Origin: Coffea arabica
Taxonomy: Eukaryota > Streptophyta > Magnoliopsida > Gentianales > Rubiaceae
Assembly (NCBI RefSeq): GCF_036785885.1
Contig: NC_092316.1
Span: forward strand, 47,787,001-47,851,000
Direction of reading: 5' to 3'
DNA: 64,000 nt
Below the pieces are notes generated by a model. It saw only the letters and a program-made list of their open reading frames with translations, was not told the origin of the DNA and did not search any database. Numbering within the stretch: position 1 is the first letter of the stretch; every line of letters starts with the position of its first letter. Positions 47,606 through 59,993 of the stretch are shown in pieces. A program made the translations under genes and the position numbers.

Positions 47606-48573
47606 TCTGATGACCTCTCCTGAGCTGTTAATGGCCATAATTTGGTATCAACAAATTGTGCGATCCAGATCACAAGTTGTTCATCGATTTTCGCACCGTA
47701 TGTGGGACCCACAAAATTTTGTACTAAAGTTACACGTGGTGCAAACAAAGTTACGCCGTGTGCAACCAAAGTTACGCGCTATTGAACATGGCCAAAACTA
47801 GTATCTCTAATATTTGATGCAACTTATTACCAGTCTGACTAATATAAAGTGAGATCAGGTGGAAGTTATAAACTTGCGCAATATTCAAGATGTCTTATAC
47901 AAAACCACTATGTGTAACTTTTTATGTGCTCTATGTAACACACTTTCAACTACGAAAGTAGATATATACCAATCCATGTCAATTAATAATCCTTGCGTAC
48001 AAAGCGTGAAGGCGATAAGAACGAGCATCTCTATAAGTGTCATAACGTGTTTCTAATAAGTCAAGAATTTTGCCATTGCTCTTCATTGTCCATAATCTTC
48101 GTAGTGCCGGTATTACAAGTAGTTAGCAAAAAGTCACAGACAGATTTAAAACAATTAATGTTCGGCTAATGTTATTACTGACAATATTCTAGTGATAACT
48201 CAAAACCTAACTTAAATTACAAGTAGCTGCAAATATTGGTGCTAATGTGTCCAGAAAAACAAAACCAGTAACTGTTTCAAAAAATATCCTTTGCTATTAT
48301 GCATAGCAGAAACAAGAATTTACATCCCTGTTGAAGATGCTCTTGCAACCATTTACTATTTACTCCCAAGCGTGGCGGCAATAGTGTCTACAAACTTTGT
48401 ATTATGCTCCAAACTACAAAGCCGCGCGGTGTACACCATTCGATACTTCGTAATATTTTCCTGCCACAATTTCACCTCTGATAATCAGCACCACGATTAA
48501 GGTATTTATTAACCGTTTTATTGCCACAAGTACGTAAAAAGATAGTTACAAAACGTGACTACACCTTTGTAAT
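47606..48573. other. Non-coding stretch in the giant MULE
   Basis: Contains clustered short phrases such as AAAGTTACGC near 47730-47785. No gene is supported here. The end of the minus-strand Ulp1-like gene lies just to the right. Confidence 0.4.
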
Positions 48574-51500
48574 TCACATAGCCAATCTTCCACTCCAATG
48601 TTCAAGAAAGGTCATTGTGAAAATTCCACTATCGAACCTGATCAGATCAACATGAATCTTCTCAGGAATAAGGATAATATAGTAAAGTGATGGTAGTACA
48701 CCATTGCAGTGATAAGGTATCGGGGAAAAGGTCATGGAAAATCCGATATTATACCAACTATCGGGTGGCTGATGAGGGACATCAGCAACTTCGAGTTTGA
48801 AACTTGCAAAGTCAATTTTCATCCCAAATTTAGCTGCCATTATCAGTCCGAGGGCACGTTGCTGCACGAAACACGGTCAAGTAACTCAACATATGATAAA
48901 AATCAATGAACTATTCGCATAAACAATTATACCAAGCGCTTTAGAACTGTAATATCTTTGCTTTTTGCTTGTTGTGGGTCAGGGTCTAGTAGATGGACTA
49001 TGTGATGTGTGACATGCAAGGAGTACACGAACCAGTAACTATCTACGCAGACAGGGACAAGAATCTGATGCAGAGCAAAAAACTTTTTCAATGGTAAACT
49101 ACCATAATAGAGCAGTTTACTAATAACTTGCCAATAAATACAAATTCAGCAATAGTTACGATAAGATTATGTCCATACCAACTGACACTTGGAAGGATCA
49201 GCCGTATTATCCGGGCCGCGGATCTTGAACAACTTCATAAGCTTAGCAGTTAGGATGTCATCCGACTGTGCATCGAATTTTCAAAGATTCAAGATGCCAT
49301 CCTGTTAATAATCAGTACAAGGGAATATAAGTGTTAAGGGTGATTTTCACAAATAGTATAAGATTACAACATGCATTTGTGCGAAATTTTCATAATAGTT
49401 TAATGAATAACTTGCCATTAGCCAACAATAATTTTAATGCTTACAACTGCTATAGGATCGACAATATAGCGTTTGACTCTACTAGTTGTGCTAGTCGCCC
49501 CGCCCCAGTTGATATGCCGGGCAAACATGTCCATGACCTGCTTATTCACAACACAGTGATAGAATTGATTTAGTTACTGCCATTTCAAAAACCTATCATT
49601 TTACCTTACCAAACCAACACAATGTATTATTTGTCGTATGTGTCAAATATGCCTAACTCGAGTCGAGACATGCATGCCATCACAAAGAGTTCTGAGGTCA
49701 TCTCGTGTGAGAGAAAGTTGAAACATTTGAATGAGAGTCTCCCTGCAATTACGCGAGACAAAAGGAGGCGCTATTTAAATTTGCCAGTTCTTATCAACCA
49801 TGAGTTACAAAAATGTAAATGCTTTATCAAGTTGTTACACTCAGTTTCAGCCAACAAATAGTAGCACTAATAAACCATGCATCCCCTAGGCTGGAGAAAT
49901 TTTATTACATTCAGCTACTTCTTCATTATAATCAAGTAGTAAAAGATACGTAATTTGGGAGAAATTTTACAACCGTCTTCTAAGAAGAAGTGACGCTACT
50001 GCAAACCAACTTTTAATTCTAATTGGGAGAGCATAAAAATTCAAAGGCAACATGCAAGAAATGACTGACTATTTATAAAAGGGATAATTTCAGATACCCT
50101 CATTTGGCTTTTGACAGTCTCACTCTCCTCCCTTGCGATTTCAAAAAATTTCAGAAAAAGTCTTACACACCCTCCTTTTCATAACTTCAGGTCCTATTTC
50201 TTACATCCTCGTGGCTAAAACGACTCAAACCCACTCACGACTTTGCTATTTTTTCGTGATTATGGGTTCAAGAATTCGTCTAACATTCTCAAAAGTAACA
50301 TTTGAGTATTCTATATCTAATCTCCATTCCACATGTATAAATAATCAAGTAACTAACACCTAACAGGAAGTACATTTTGCTAGTTTTAACTTGGTGACTA
50401 ACAAATAATTAAATCGAAGGAGAGGGACATGCAGTTAACCTTAAAAGATGCATGAATTCATTAGGAATGGACTGGAGAGATGCACTTAACAAATAGTAGC
50501 AACTATAAATTCTTAAGTGGCTGTAGCATAACCTTATAATCGTATTATAAACACATTGGAACCTTACTTGGGATTCTGATCTACCTCTCATGCGAATGCA
50601 GCGATCCTTTTATCGTACGTGCTGACTGTTACGTGTGAAGACAGAAGGTACTCGGCTGACCGTAGCATGCTGCTTTTCTTTGTTGCCCGAGTTGGTCTCC
50701 CTTCATTCTCATCTTCAACAGCTACTGAAGATATCAATACATCAGAAAATATAATTCAATAATTAGTTCACACTGACAGAATAACGCTTAGGTATGCGTG
50801 TTATACAAAAAATTAATAGGTCAGCAGCAGGGCAGTAATGTTTAACCGATTAACCGATCAGCCAAGTATTCTTCAATTGATATGCAAAACTAAAATGCAT
50901 TGAACATAATTTAGCCTCAACAGTATCAGGGTTTACAGTCGATAGAACATAATACAATAAATTCGTGGAAATTCGTATATCAAATTCTTGACAGCCACCA
51001 AGTTTACTAACCTTTCCTTTTGTGACTATAAGACCGCAACCTTCTCGGTGTGTTTGGCCCATCCAAAGGATGCTCAATTCGTATGGGACCTGTTGAGCAA
51101 TCATGCTGCATATGTTGTGTGGATTCATCTGTAATGCGGTCAAAAATGCTTGTTATATGGTCAGTATGTACTTCAACGCCTCGTGAATCAGGTTGGCCAA
51201 TTGGTGGGGTATCATTTGCCCTGTCTCCACTAAATGAAATGTCCTTCCCATCACCTATGATGCCATCATTTTCTGCCTCCTTTCCATCACTAGTTCTCCC
51301 ACTTTGCTCTTTTTCAACCGTCTTCTGCCCTATTGATTGTCGATTTGTTGGTTCAGTCTCATCTATTGATCTGATTGACGTCCCAATGTCATCGGCAGTA
51401 CCGCCGACATCTTGTTCTTTTTCACTATCACCGTCATCGAGGTCTTTGGAGTCCTTTCCATCCTCAGTCGATTCATATTCTGAATGATCTTCACTTTCCA

Positions 51501-53525
51501 TATCAAGATATATTTGCTCTGAATCAGACAGCCTCTGTTTCCGCTTTTCCTTTGAAACGACCTCTGTTGCTGCTGTTTTGGCCCTAGGATGAGAACACAA
51601 TATTTCTGCAATCTTTAATATCCTTCTTTGACAACTTACTGTCATACTGTACACTTCTGAAAGCTCAGCCTGCTTATACATTAACAAACCATAATGAATA
51701 GCTCGTTTCGACTTAATCCAGAACAGATAATAGGAAATTATGCATTGATGTGTATTACTTCCTCGTGGATCTCACTAAATCTGCCTTTTCACTTTCAATT
51801 GGTGAAATATTTTTCATGACTAAGTTATGAATATCCAGTTATACATGAAAATGCCTTAAGCTGTATTTGCCACTCGAATCGAATAAGGTTATGATAGTTA
51901 CCTTTATATTTTACATGAATAATATGCGAGAATTTTTTTCACTGCTCTTTTCTGTCATAGAATATGGAAAATACGACACGATCTGTTCTATGCAAGAAAT
52001 GTACCTAGATTAGATCACAACAATAATGTTATTTTGTGACCGGCATTTGAAAAATGTTGCCACCTTTTACAAAGCTTAACAAACGAATGGGTGTACTTAT
52101 TTGTCCCAAACTCCACTTACAACTAACTTTCCTATTTTTGTATGTTATGCATAGCAAACGCAAAATGATTGTATGCGGTCATGGAAGATTTATCATGATT
52201 GTATTGGACAAGATAACTTTCCCCAGTTACTTAGGTTTGGCTGCTTACAAAAACATCAGTATAAATGCATAACATTTGCTCTTAAGCAACAACATTACAG
52301 AATAAACTTTCTTCTAAGAAAATTAGGCAGCTTACAGCAATGTCATGATGACCGCTATCCATCATTATTCCAACTAGTTCAGGGGGTAGCTCATTTATCT
52401 GTGCACCTGATTCAGTCTCTTCCTCTTCATGCGCCCCAATCTACGAAAATAAAGTCAAACCATCATTTCATAAGTACATGGTATGTGTGTCTTATACATA
52501 TGAACTAGTAAGTTACAATCCTTATCCAAGCAAAAATAAATTATCTCTCTTACTAGTTTTCCTTTTCCATAACCTCCGAGATTATCGATCTCCAATGCAT
52601 CCCGCTGTGAAATTAAAGCATCTGTCCATGCCTTTGCTCTTGGTGTAATTCGAGCCACTCTGTGCTTTAGTATTATCACTCGATCGATGTAATGCACTTG
52701 CAATCCAATTGGCAACTAACTCATCATTTATATCATTTGCAAACAATATATGTATCACGAATTTCAAAATTTTATTTATATCTAATGTCCCGTTTGTGCG
52801 ACAATCCTCTTTCCCGTCCTTCATACTCACTTATCATATCATAATATGTACGTTGCATAAACAACCTTCATGTGCCTAATTAAAATTTCAAAATCGTTGC
52901 ATCCCCTACTAGTTAAATGACTTACTAACTTTCAATAACGTGTAACTAAACTTACCAATAGAACAAAGATGCAGCCCCCAACATATTGGTGCTGCTTTCC
53001 GGTTTTCTTCTGCACTTCTAATATCCTATTGCATAGTACATTTCTAACGTACTCTGTCCAATTTAATGAGGCCACCTCAGTAACCACCTTCGTGCAACCC
53101 CATAGCCGGATTTTATGCTCAGCCCGTGTAGTTGGAGCCAATAGACATCCACAAGCAAATGCAACAAATAGTCGCTTGAACTCATCCCTACTGCTCATGG
53201 ATACTAACTCCTCTGGCAGCTCTTTCCATTTGTATGTTCGGCGACTTGGTCCAGAATCTCCACCCTCACTGCAATCAGCATCTTCAACTGGTAAGGGGCC
53301 ATCATTTGGGATTCCAAGGATGAAACCGATGTCTTTTGCTGTTAGGGGTAGCACACCATCTCCATGTAGCTGAAAGCTGCTTAGTGTAGGATTAAAATTG
53401 TCGACCAGCCAGGTTCCTATGCCGTTCGGAATGGAGCGACACTGTATTTCCAGCAGCCCTCCAAACCCCATATCTCTGATTTGCTGTTTTTTTGTTTCAT
53501 CAATGTTCGATGCTAACCAAACCAT
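48574..53525 (-). pseudogene. Ulp1 (C48) protease-like MULE accessory gene, multi-exon, probably damaged
   Basis: On the minus strand the first large exon (53525-52956) reads NPTLSSFQLHGDGVLPLTAK, DIGFILGIPNDGPLP and KRLFVAFACGCLLAPTTR, ending GGCIFVLL at a GTAAGT donor. This N-terminal arrangement is typical of Ulp1-like genes carried by plant MULEs. Another exon (about 52702-52547) gives VHYIDRVIILKHRVARITPR. An acidic, Ser-rich exon (51687-51007) follows. Near 48760 the C48 end appears: VADVPHQPPDSW, then, after a likely small intron, FDSGIFTMTFLEHWSG. The family's catalytic Cys (DCG) appears as Ser (DSG). A MITE fragment (50081 on) lies in it. In SUMO proteases this domain cleaves isopeptide bonds; here the role in the transposon is unknown and the enzyme may be inactive. 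Exon borders between 51000 and 48900 are not resolved. Confidence 0.65.
50081..50370. mobile_element. Truncated Mutator-type MITE
   Basis: Starts GGGATAATTTCAGATACC, the same end as the MITE at 46774-47410, and continues with its G/A-rich subterminal sequence (GACAGTCTCACTCTCCTCCC). No matching right end was found. Confidence 0.6.
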
Positions 53526-53850
53526 CTGATTTGGTGAACAACGAATGGTGTACTTCGGATTCTATAATCAAGTTCAAGCGAAAAACCTAGTTAGTCATAC
53601 ACAAATTATCACATACCAACCTAAACTTCATCCATGCTTTGTGCTTACCTTATACTGCTTTATTGGCAGTATAGTCTTTCCAAGCCGCGTCATTTCTCTC
53701 TTGTACTCCTCTTTTTCTTTCCAATAGTTCTCTTTCGATTCTGTACTTCTTCCTCGCTCAATTTATCATATGCTGCTTTGACCATTTTATTATACTGCAT
53801 TCGATGCATATAATCGTTAATCATTCCTAATGTCATCATCATTTTCTAAT

Positions 53851-54776
53851 GGGTTAATAGTATAATTCCTCCCCTGACTTTTGTTCTAATCACATCTAAC
53901 ACCTCCCAAGTTAATGTTATCACACCTAGCATCCCTGGCAGTGGGATGTGACAGATTATCCTAATCAAAAGATAATAAATTATTCAAAAATCACCAACAT
54001 CTACCCCATGCCACAAATAACCTTAACTCATTCTGAGACAAAAAGAAATCTGGATAAATAATGTTATACCACAACTAAAGTTGAATGGCCATAATTTAAA
54101 AATAATCTATGCAGTATACGGAGACCAATACTCCACTACAAAACTAAGAACAAAACTGTATACCAAAACAGATAAAAAAAATCAGAAAATTCTTTTAAGA
54201 ATTTTTTGATAACTATTCTGAATTATGTTATATTTTTATACAAATTGTAACTCTAATTGAACTATCCGTAAAACCTATCATAAGAGATACGATTATTACA
54301 TATTGGACCCATATGTACACTAATGTGTTACACAAAATTACAAAATGTTCAAAACGTGTTACCCTGTTCAAGGATGATTGATCTAACAACCTTATTTACC
54401 TCGCATCTCTCCAAACGATACATATCGTCATACTCCATGGTCTACAAAATAACAAATTCGGTTACAGTTTCATACAAATCCTATTACAACCCTAATGCTA
54501 TCCTATTATTTATTATATGATCATTTGCGTATACTAAAAATCAAGATTTATACCTGTTTTGCTACTACGAAGTATACTCATTTTGGGTTATGGATAAAAG
54601 TGGAACAAAAATAAAGTCTCTCTCCTATACTTCATTTTTTACTACTATTTTCAAATAGAGGGGCTGACAATGACATCAAAGTTGTCATTCCAGTGGTGCT
54701 AAGTGTGATTTTGATAACATGGAGGGTGCTAGGTGTGATTCTAAGGAACCAAGAGGGAGGTTTCTGATATTAACCC
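53851..54776. mobile_element. Mutator-type non-autonomous element
   Basis: Ends GGGTTAATAGTATAATTCC and the complementary GGGTTAATATCAGAAACC, with CCTCCC-type subterminal motifs. It is flanked by TTTTCTAAT (53842-53850) and TTTTCTGAT (54777-54785), a 9-bp duplication with one mismatch. Interior AT-rich, no ORF of note. Confidence 0.75.
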
Positions 54777-55109
54777 TTTTCTGATTGTGTTGATTACTTT
54801 TACCGCGCCCTAACTTTCCAAATTAATGTTTTATTTAGTTCTTATGCGTACCTCTATTATCTTAATGCCTTTCGCTGGAACGGTGCTTTGATACTCCTTC
54901 CTACACACATTCAATATTAACCAATTAACTGTGCATTCTACTCATCATTATTATTTTTAATAAACACCAACATTACCTAAACTTCATCCACGGATTCAGC
55001 GGTGGAACTGGTTGTCTGACTTCACTTGTCCCCGCTGCCTCTATTCCTTCATTTTCATTCATTTTCATCTAAACTCTTGTTTCGTCTTTTGCTTCTTATC
55101 CGTGCCATC

Positions 55110-56560
55110 CTGTTTATACATAGCAATGAATACAATAAACATATACCAACGAAGTCTCAAATACGACATACCAATTACGCACTAACTTTTCTACTCTATT
55201 TTTTCTCTATACTTATTAATCCACACCATGTAACACTTATCCAACACAACCGTGAACATGCACAAGAACTAATACAATTAACATACATTAATGCAGTTTC
55301 AAATGGAAGCAAATTTCAATTTCAATCTAACATTTCTCTTCACTTTCTGGCCTGTGCCTGTTAATCCACACCATGTAACAATTATCCAACACCATGTAAC
55401 ACTTTTCCAACACTTTGTTGATGCAAAAGAACTAATACAATTAACATACATCAATGCAGTTTCAAATGGAAGCAAATTTCAATTTCAATCTAACATTTTT
55501 CTTCTCTTTCTGGCCTGTGCTTGTTAATCCACACCATGTAACAGTTATCCAACACCATGTAACACTTTTCCAACACTTTGTTCATACACAAGAACTAATA
55601 CAATAAACATACATCAATGTAGTCCCACATACGACATTCCAATTTCAATCTAACCTTTCTCTTTTCTTTCTGTTCTATTCCTGTTAATCCACACCATGTA
55701 ACAATTATCCAACAACATGTAAGACTTATCCAATATTGTGTTCATACATGTGAACTAATAGAATAGACATACACTAATGAACATCCAGAAACGACATACC
55801 AATTTGAGACTAAAATTTCTACTATGTTTCTTCTCTGTGCCTATTAATCTACAACAAGTAACACTTATGGAACACTATGTTCATGCACACAAACTAATAC
55901 AATAAACATATACCAATGATGATGCAAATACGACATATAAATTTCAAACCATCAATTCTATTCTATTTGTGTCCTATTTCTGTTAATCCACAACATGTAA
56001 CAGTTATCCAATATTGTGTTTATGCATAGCAACGAATACAATAAACATACACCAATGAAGTCTCAAATATGACATACCAATTACACACTAACATTTCTAT
56101 TCTGTTTCTTCTCTGTACTTGTTAATCCACACCATGTAACATTTATTCAACATTTTGTTCATGCACAACAACTATTACAATAAATATACATCAATGCAGT
56201 CCCAAATACCATATTCCATTTTCAATCTAACATTTATGTTCTCTTTCTGTCCTGTACCTGTTAATCCAAACCATGTAATAGTTAAAGGACAACATGTATG
56301 ACTTATCTAACATTGTATTCATGCACTTGAACTAATATAATAGACATATAGTAATGACGATCAAAATACGACATACCAATTTTACACTAATATTTGTACT
56401 CTATTTCTTCTTTGTGCCTGTTAGTTCGCAAAAAGTAAGACTTAGCCAACATTGTGTTCATACACACCAACTGCTACACTAGACATACAGATCTGAAATA
56501 TCAAATACAACATACCCATCCCAGACTAACATTTCTTATGTTAATACTTTACACTTAATA
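55110..56560. repeat. Subterminal tandem array of about nine 140-160-bp units
   Basis: The phrase TTAATCCACACCATGTAAC or a close variant recurs at about 55216, 55360, 55523, 55682, 55841, 55980, 56119, 56260 and 56418. Each unit also carries AACTAATACAATAAACATA, a CGACATACCAATT-type block and a pyrimidine-rich end. Units differ by substitutions and small indels. The array lies about 1 kb inside the right end of the giant MULE. Confidence 0.85.
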
Positions 56561-57419
56561 CACCATATCAATGTTTCTCCATGTCACTTTTTTCTCACAT
56601 ACCATAACATAATTTTTAGCCAACATGCTGTATGACCCATCCTTCACTGAATTATCTTGTGACTATTTGATAACGCAGTGTATCACACACTCAACACATT
56701 GTACATCTACTCAGCATATAGTAATTAGAATGTACACCAATTTTTTACACCTACGAACTCCCTCCCAAATCCATGCACACATTTTCTCAAGCGGTTGTGC
56801 CGCAACATTTTCCCCTCCTTTCCCACTATCCTGTTTCGACAATCAAAGGCTAACGTGTAATACTCCTATCATGCTGCACTTATCAATTACTATACACAAA
56901 TTATGCATGTGTGACATCCCTCTGTACAATCATCATAGTGTACACCAACAACATCCAGAAAGTAAGGTTTTTCCACTTTTTGGTCAAATTACAGGCATTA
57001 CTATATCATTCTAGGCTTTCTCATGTTTTACCTGACTGATTTGTGGTCGTTCACTACTTTCGAATCTCACGATCTTCCACTTTCAAACTTGGGTTCAACT
57101 TTCTTCTTCTTTTATTAAACCCCAATCACCAAAAACTTTTACTTCCACCACCACTTCTTCCTTCTCTTTGCTCTTATTTTCCTTCAACGATGCCGCTGTT
57201 CCACAACTTTTGGCAATGTCGAACTTTGTTGCCCGTCTTCTAGTTTCCTCTTTTAGTTCCTCCACTCCAATCTTGCCCTATCTTTTTACATTTGTTAATT
57301 TCAGCAACCGCTTCCTTTGGGAGGGAGTGTAAGTGGGGCTCTTCTTGGGAACGTTTCATTTTAGGCGGGACTTTGCTTGCCATTGGTGCTGACGGTCCGT
57401 TACGGTCAACACCGTCATC
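56561..57419. other. Right subterminal region of the giant MULE
   Basis: No supported gene. It may be the upstream region and leader of the minus-strand genes. Confidence 0.4.
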
Positions 57420-57543
57420 TATTTTTTTCCCTTCATTTATATTGAAACAACGTCGTTTTGGAAGTCTGCTGAAGGCTGCTGACGTGGTTCATTTCTCGCC
57501 TTTCCTTTCTGCTTGTGAGGAGACCGCTTGGGAACGGTCATCC
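57420..57543 (-). repeat. Right terminal inverted repeat of the giant MULE
   Basis: Read on the minus strand it starts GGATGACCGTTCCCAAGCGG and contains GAACCACGTCAGCAGCC and AAAACGACGTTGTTTCAA, collinear with the left repeat. Confidence 0.75.
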
Positions 57544-57552
57544 GTCAAAAAG

Positions 57553-58270
57553 GCAAATCATATTTTTTTGAACTCTGACACAGCCGGCGGTGGATAAAAT
57601 TTTTTTTCCGGCAGCCAGTTCAATATATTTTAAAAAAAAATTCCCTTTTTTTGTATATTTTCTTCTTGGGAGGGTAGGAGCCATTGGTCGACAAAAAATG
57701 AGTCGCATACAGATCACTGAAACAAGGGCCATTAATATCGTTCCTGTGTAAAAGAAAATCAAGGACACCATCACCAGTAAGGCCTACAATAACTAGATTC
57801 CTTCCCAAAACCTGTATGTACTGCTAGTATCTTGTGAGGTTGGATCCTGACCAACATAAGATGAACTAACAACAAAGAAATTAATGTTCGCAAGTTAGGT
57901 AGGCCACAATTTAGGCGCGACCAAAATATTTGGTAGCTATTAAAAGGAAGTGTGGAGCATTTTGTAGGAGTAGGAAGTCGTCAATTATAGCAACAAGTGT
58001 GAACTGTTAATAAGGCACAAAACTACGGAATGATAGAGGGCTTAATCTTGAGAAAAAAAAGAATAAATTAGAAAAATTAGTTTATAAGCAATTAAAACTG
58101 GAAAAAAAGGTCTAATCTACCAATAGTTTCAAAGCCGAACTTGAATCAGTAGACGACCCCTCAAAAAAATAAATAAATAAATAACTCTAATTGAATTTTT
58201 ATTTTCCTTTTTTTGTGAAAATAAAAAGGTCCAGATAAAGATGTACGAAAAACCAAAGCAATTAATACTA
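57553..58270. other. Spacer between two MULE-type elements
   Basis: The first 90 bases are the right half of the giant MULE target. The rest is AT-rich and shows no gene. TTAATACTA at 58262-58270 is the left target copy of the next element. Confidence 0.5.
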
Positions 58271-59984
58271 GAGTGAATGGCCCAAAAGATCACTAAACTA
58301 TTAAAAATGGCACCCTTTGGTCACCAAACCTTTTTTGTGGCCCAAAAGGTCACTAAACTCACAAAAACACGCCAGCGGAGTCATTTTACCGATTTTCAGT
58401 GGTTTCTCATCCGGTTCCAAGGGTCTTGAGTTGAATGAAAATTCTGATATGGGCAAAAATGTCCAAAAGATTATTGGGACAGGTGAACTCATAGATTGTT
58501 TCGTTCCCAAAAGTTGACCAATTGATCATTTCCCTAGCTATCGCCTTCAAATTTGCAAGCCCAAATATTAAATCCTAAAAAATGTCAATTAATACTCACA
58601 CTAACAAATCTAAATCCATCCTTCATCTCCGCCACCGCCCCATCTTACATCTTTCCTTCATTATTTTCCTCCTATTCGTGGTTCCTAAATCTGTCGCACC
58701 AATCCCCGAAGCGACGTCACTAAAGCTTCGACTCGCGGGAGCATCCGAGATTGCACTGATGTCAGGTCAAGATCCGAGTGCTCGTTGAACGCCAAATGTA
58801 GGTGGTGCCGCAGTAGAAAGCTAGCACTGGAAAGAAAAGCCACTTTCTTCGTGAGAAGGATTTCTAGCCCCGGGTAAAGGAAGCTTGACTTGTTGGGAGA
58901 TCATCCACCAAGACTGGATGTCGCAGCAAAGGAATCATATTCAATTGCAATCGGCCTTTTCACTTTCTTCCCTTCTGCAATGTAAAGAGTAGTCAACAGG
59001 CGGTTGGCTAAGAGTCTTACTCTGAAGAAGCGAAGGAGACCAGCCCTTGAACCTAACCCTCGGAAGATAAGCTCGGACTCTGCCCAAGGCTTTAGATTGT
59101 TGGTTTATAGATAGCACCAGTCAAGAATCGAATTCTAGGTAGCGTACTGAATGAAGTCAAGGCTATTTCGTCTTTCTAGTCAAGCTCCGGCGAAGGGGAA
59201 GACAGAGGAATTCGATCGAAAGTGAAAGGCATTTCGTCAAGAAATTAAATGCGTAAAGGACAGATGCAGCTCAGTCGAAGGAGATGAGATGAAATCGACT
59301 CAATAGTTAACGGAAAGGAAGGTAATGAATGGGCTAGGAAGCCACTGATTATGAAGGGAATGATAAGGCTGCTTTTAGGCCATCGACACCATCGATGACT
59401 TCTGCTTCTCCAAATCTGATGTCTTGCGGTTGCCCTCCCAAGTCTTCGCTTGCGATTGAATTTCTTCCTTTTTCTGGGGAAAAAAATATTCCCTTTGTCC
59501 AGCTTTTTTTCGCTTTGAGATGGAATTTTTCTGCTCCCTGTTGAACCTTTTTCTCTATTCTCTGCTTTTTTTCTTCAATTCCTCAGACTGAACGAAGATT
59601 TGTGTGAGATGAAAAAAAGGAATCAATGAACTAATTAGGCTGTAAATCTCGTTATTTCCTATTTTGATTTGCTCTATAGGTGGTCGCAGTCACTACTTTT
59701 ACTGCTGGAGATGAAGTCAATCTATGGGTGGAGGTTGGTCAACTTTGGGAACGAAAAATTTTGGGCTTCACTTGTTCCAATAACCTTTCGGACATTTTTG
59801 CCCCTTTATTATATTCCTCCACTACACATTGTCCATGCCACCGGATGAGAAACCGCTGAAAATCGGTAAAATGACTCCGCTGGCGTGTTTTTGTGAGTTT
59901 AGTGACCTTTTGGGTCACAAAAAAAGTTTAGTGACCAAAGGGTGCCATTTTTAATAGTTTAGTGACCTTTTGGGCCATTCACTC
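58271..59984. mobile_element. MULE-type element with long inverted repeats and captured DNA (Pack-MULE-like)
   Basis: Flanked by the perfect 9-bp repeat TTAATACTA (58262-58270 and 59985-59993). Ends are GAGTGAATGGCCCAAAAG and its complement. Inverted arms run about 250 bp: GGTCACTAAACTCACAAAAA, CCGATTTTCAGTGGTTTCTC and TCGTTCCCAAAAGTTGACCA all have counterparts on the right. The interior (about 58570-59690) contains no transposase. A 68-codon frame at 58582-58788 starts with a leader-like stretch (ILHLSFIIFLLFVVPKSVA) but is short. From about 58790 to 59400 the sequence is more GC-rich and resembles plant organelle intergenic DNA. Capture of outside DNA between TIRs is the Pack-MULE pattern. 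Confidence 0.85.
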
Positions 59985-59993
59985 TTAATACTA

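Larger units (their letters stand above)
34667..57543. mobile_element. Giant Mutator-like element (MULE), about 22.9 kb
   Basis: A 9-bp direct repeat GTCAAAAAG flanks it (34658-34666 and 57544-57552). Both ends start GGAT and share AGCGGTC about 14 bases further in. The inner parts of the terminal repeats align well (CCACGTCAG, AAAACGACG and CAGGC/CAAGC blocks). Inside are a FAR1/MURA-type transposase, a minus-strand Ulp1-like gene, a GRF zinc-finger ORF, an unrecognised 210-codon ORF, possible small exons, and a tandem array near the right end. Later arrivals are a solo LTR (37726-40215) and several MITEs. A related uninserted copy of the target lies at about 60950-61180. Element definition combines direct sequence evidence with knowledge of the MULE family. 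Confidence 0.82.

Noticed and set aside
51050..51487. Plus-strand frame rich in Ser and Pro
   Set aside because: Shadow of the acidic, Ser-rich minus-strand exon of the Ulp1-like gene.
58582..58788. Small secreted peptide gene (CLE-like?)
   Set aside because: Hydrophobic leader is present, but no recognised mature peptide motif, and it lies inside a MULE-type element.
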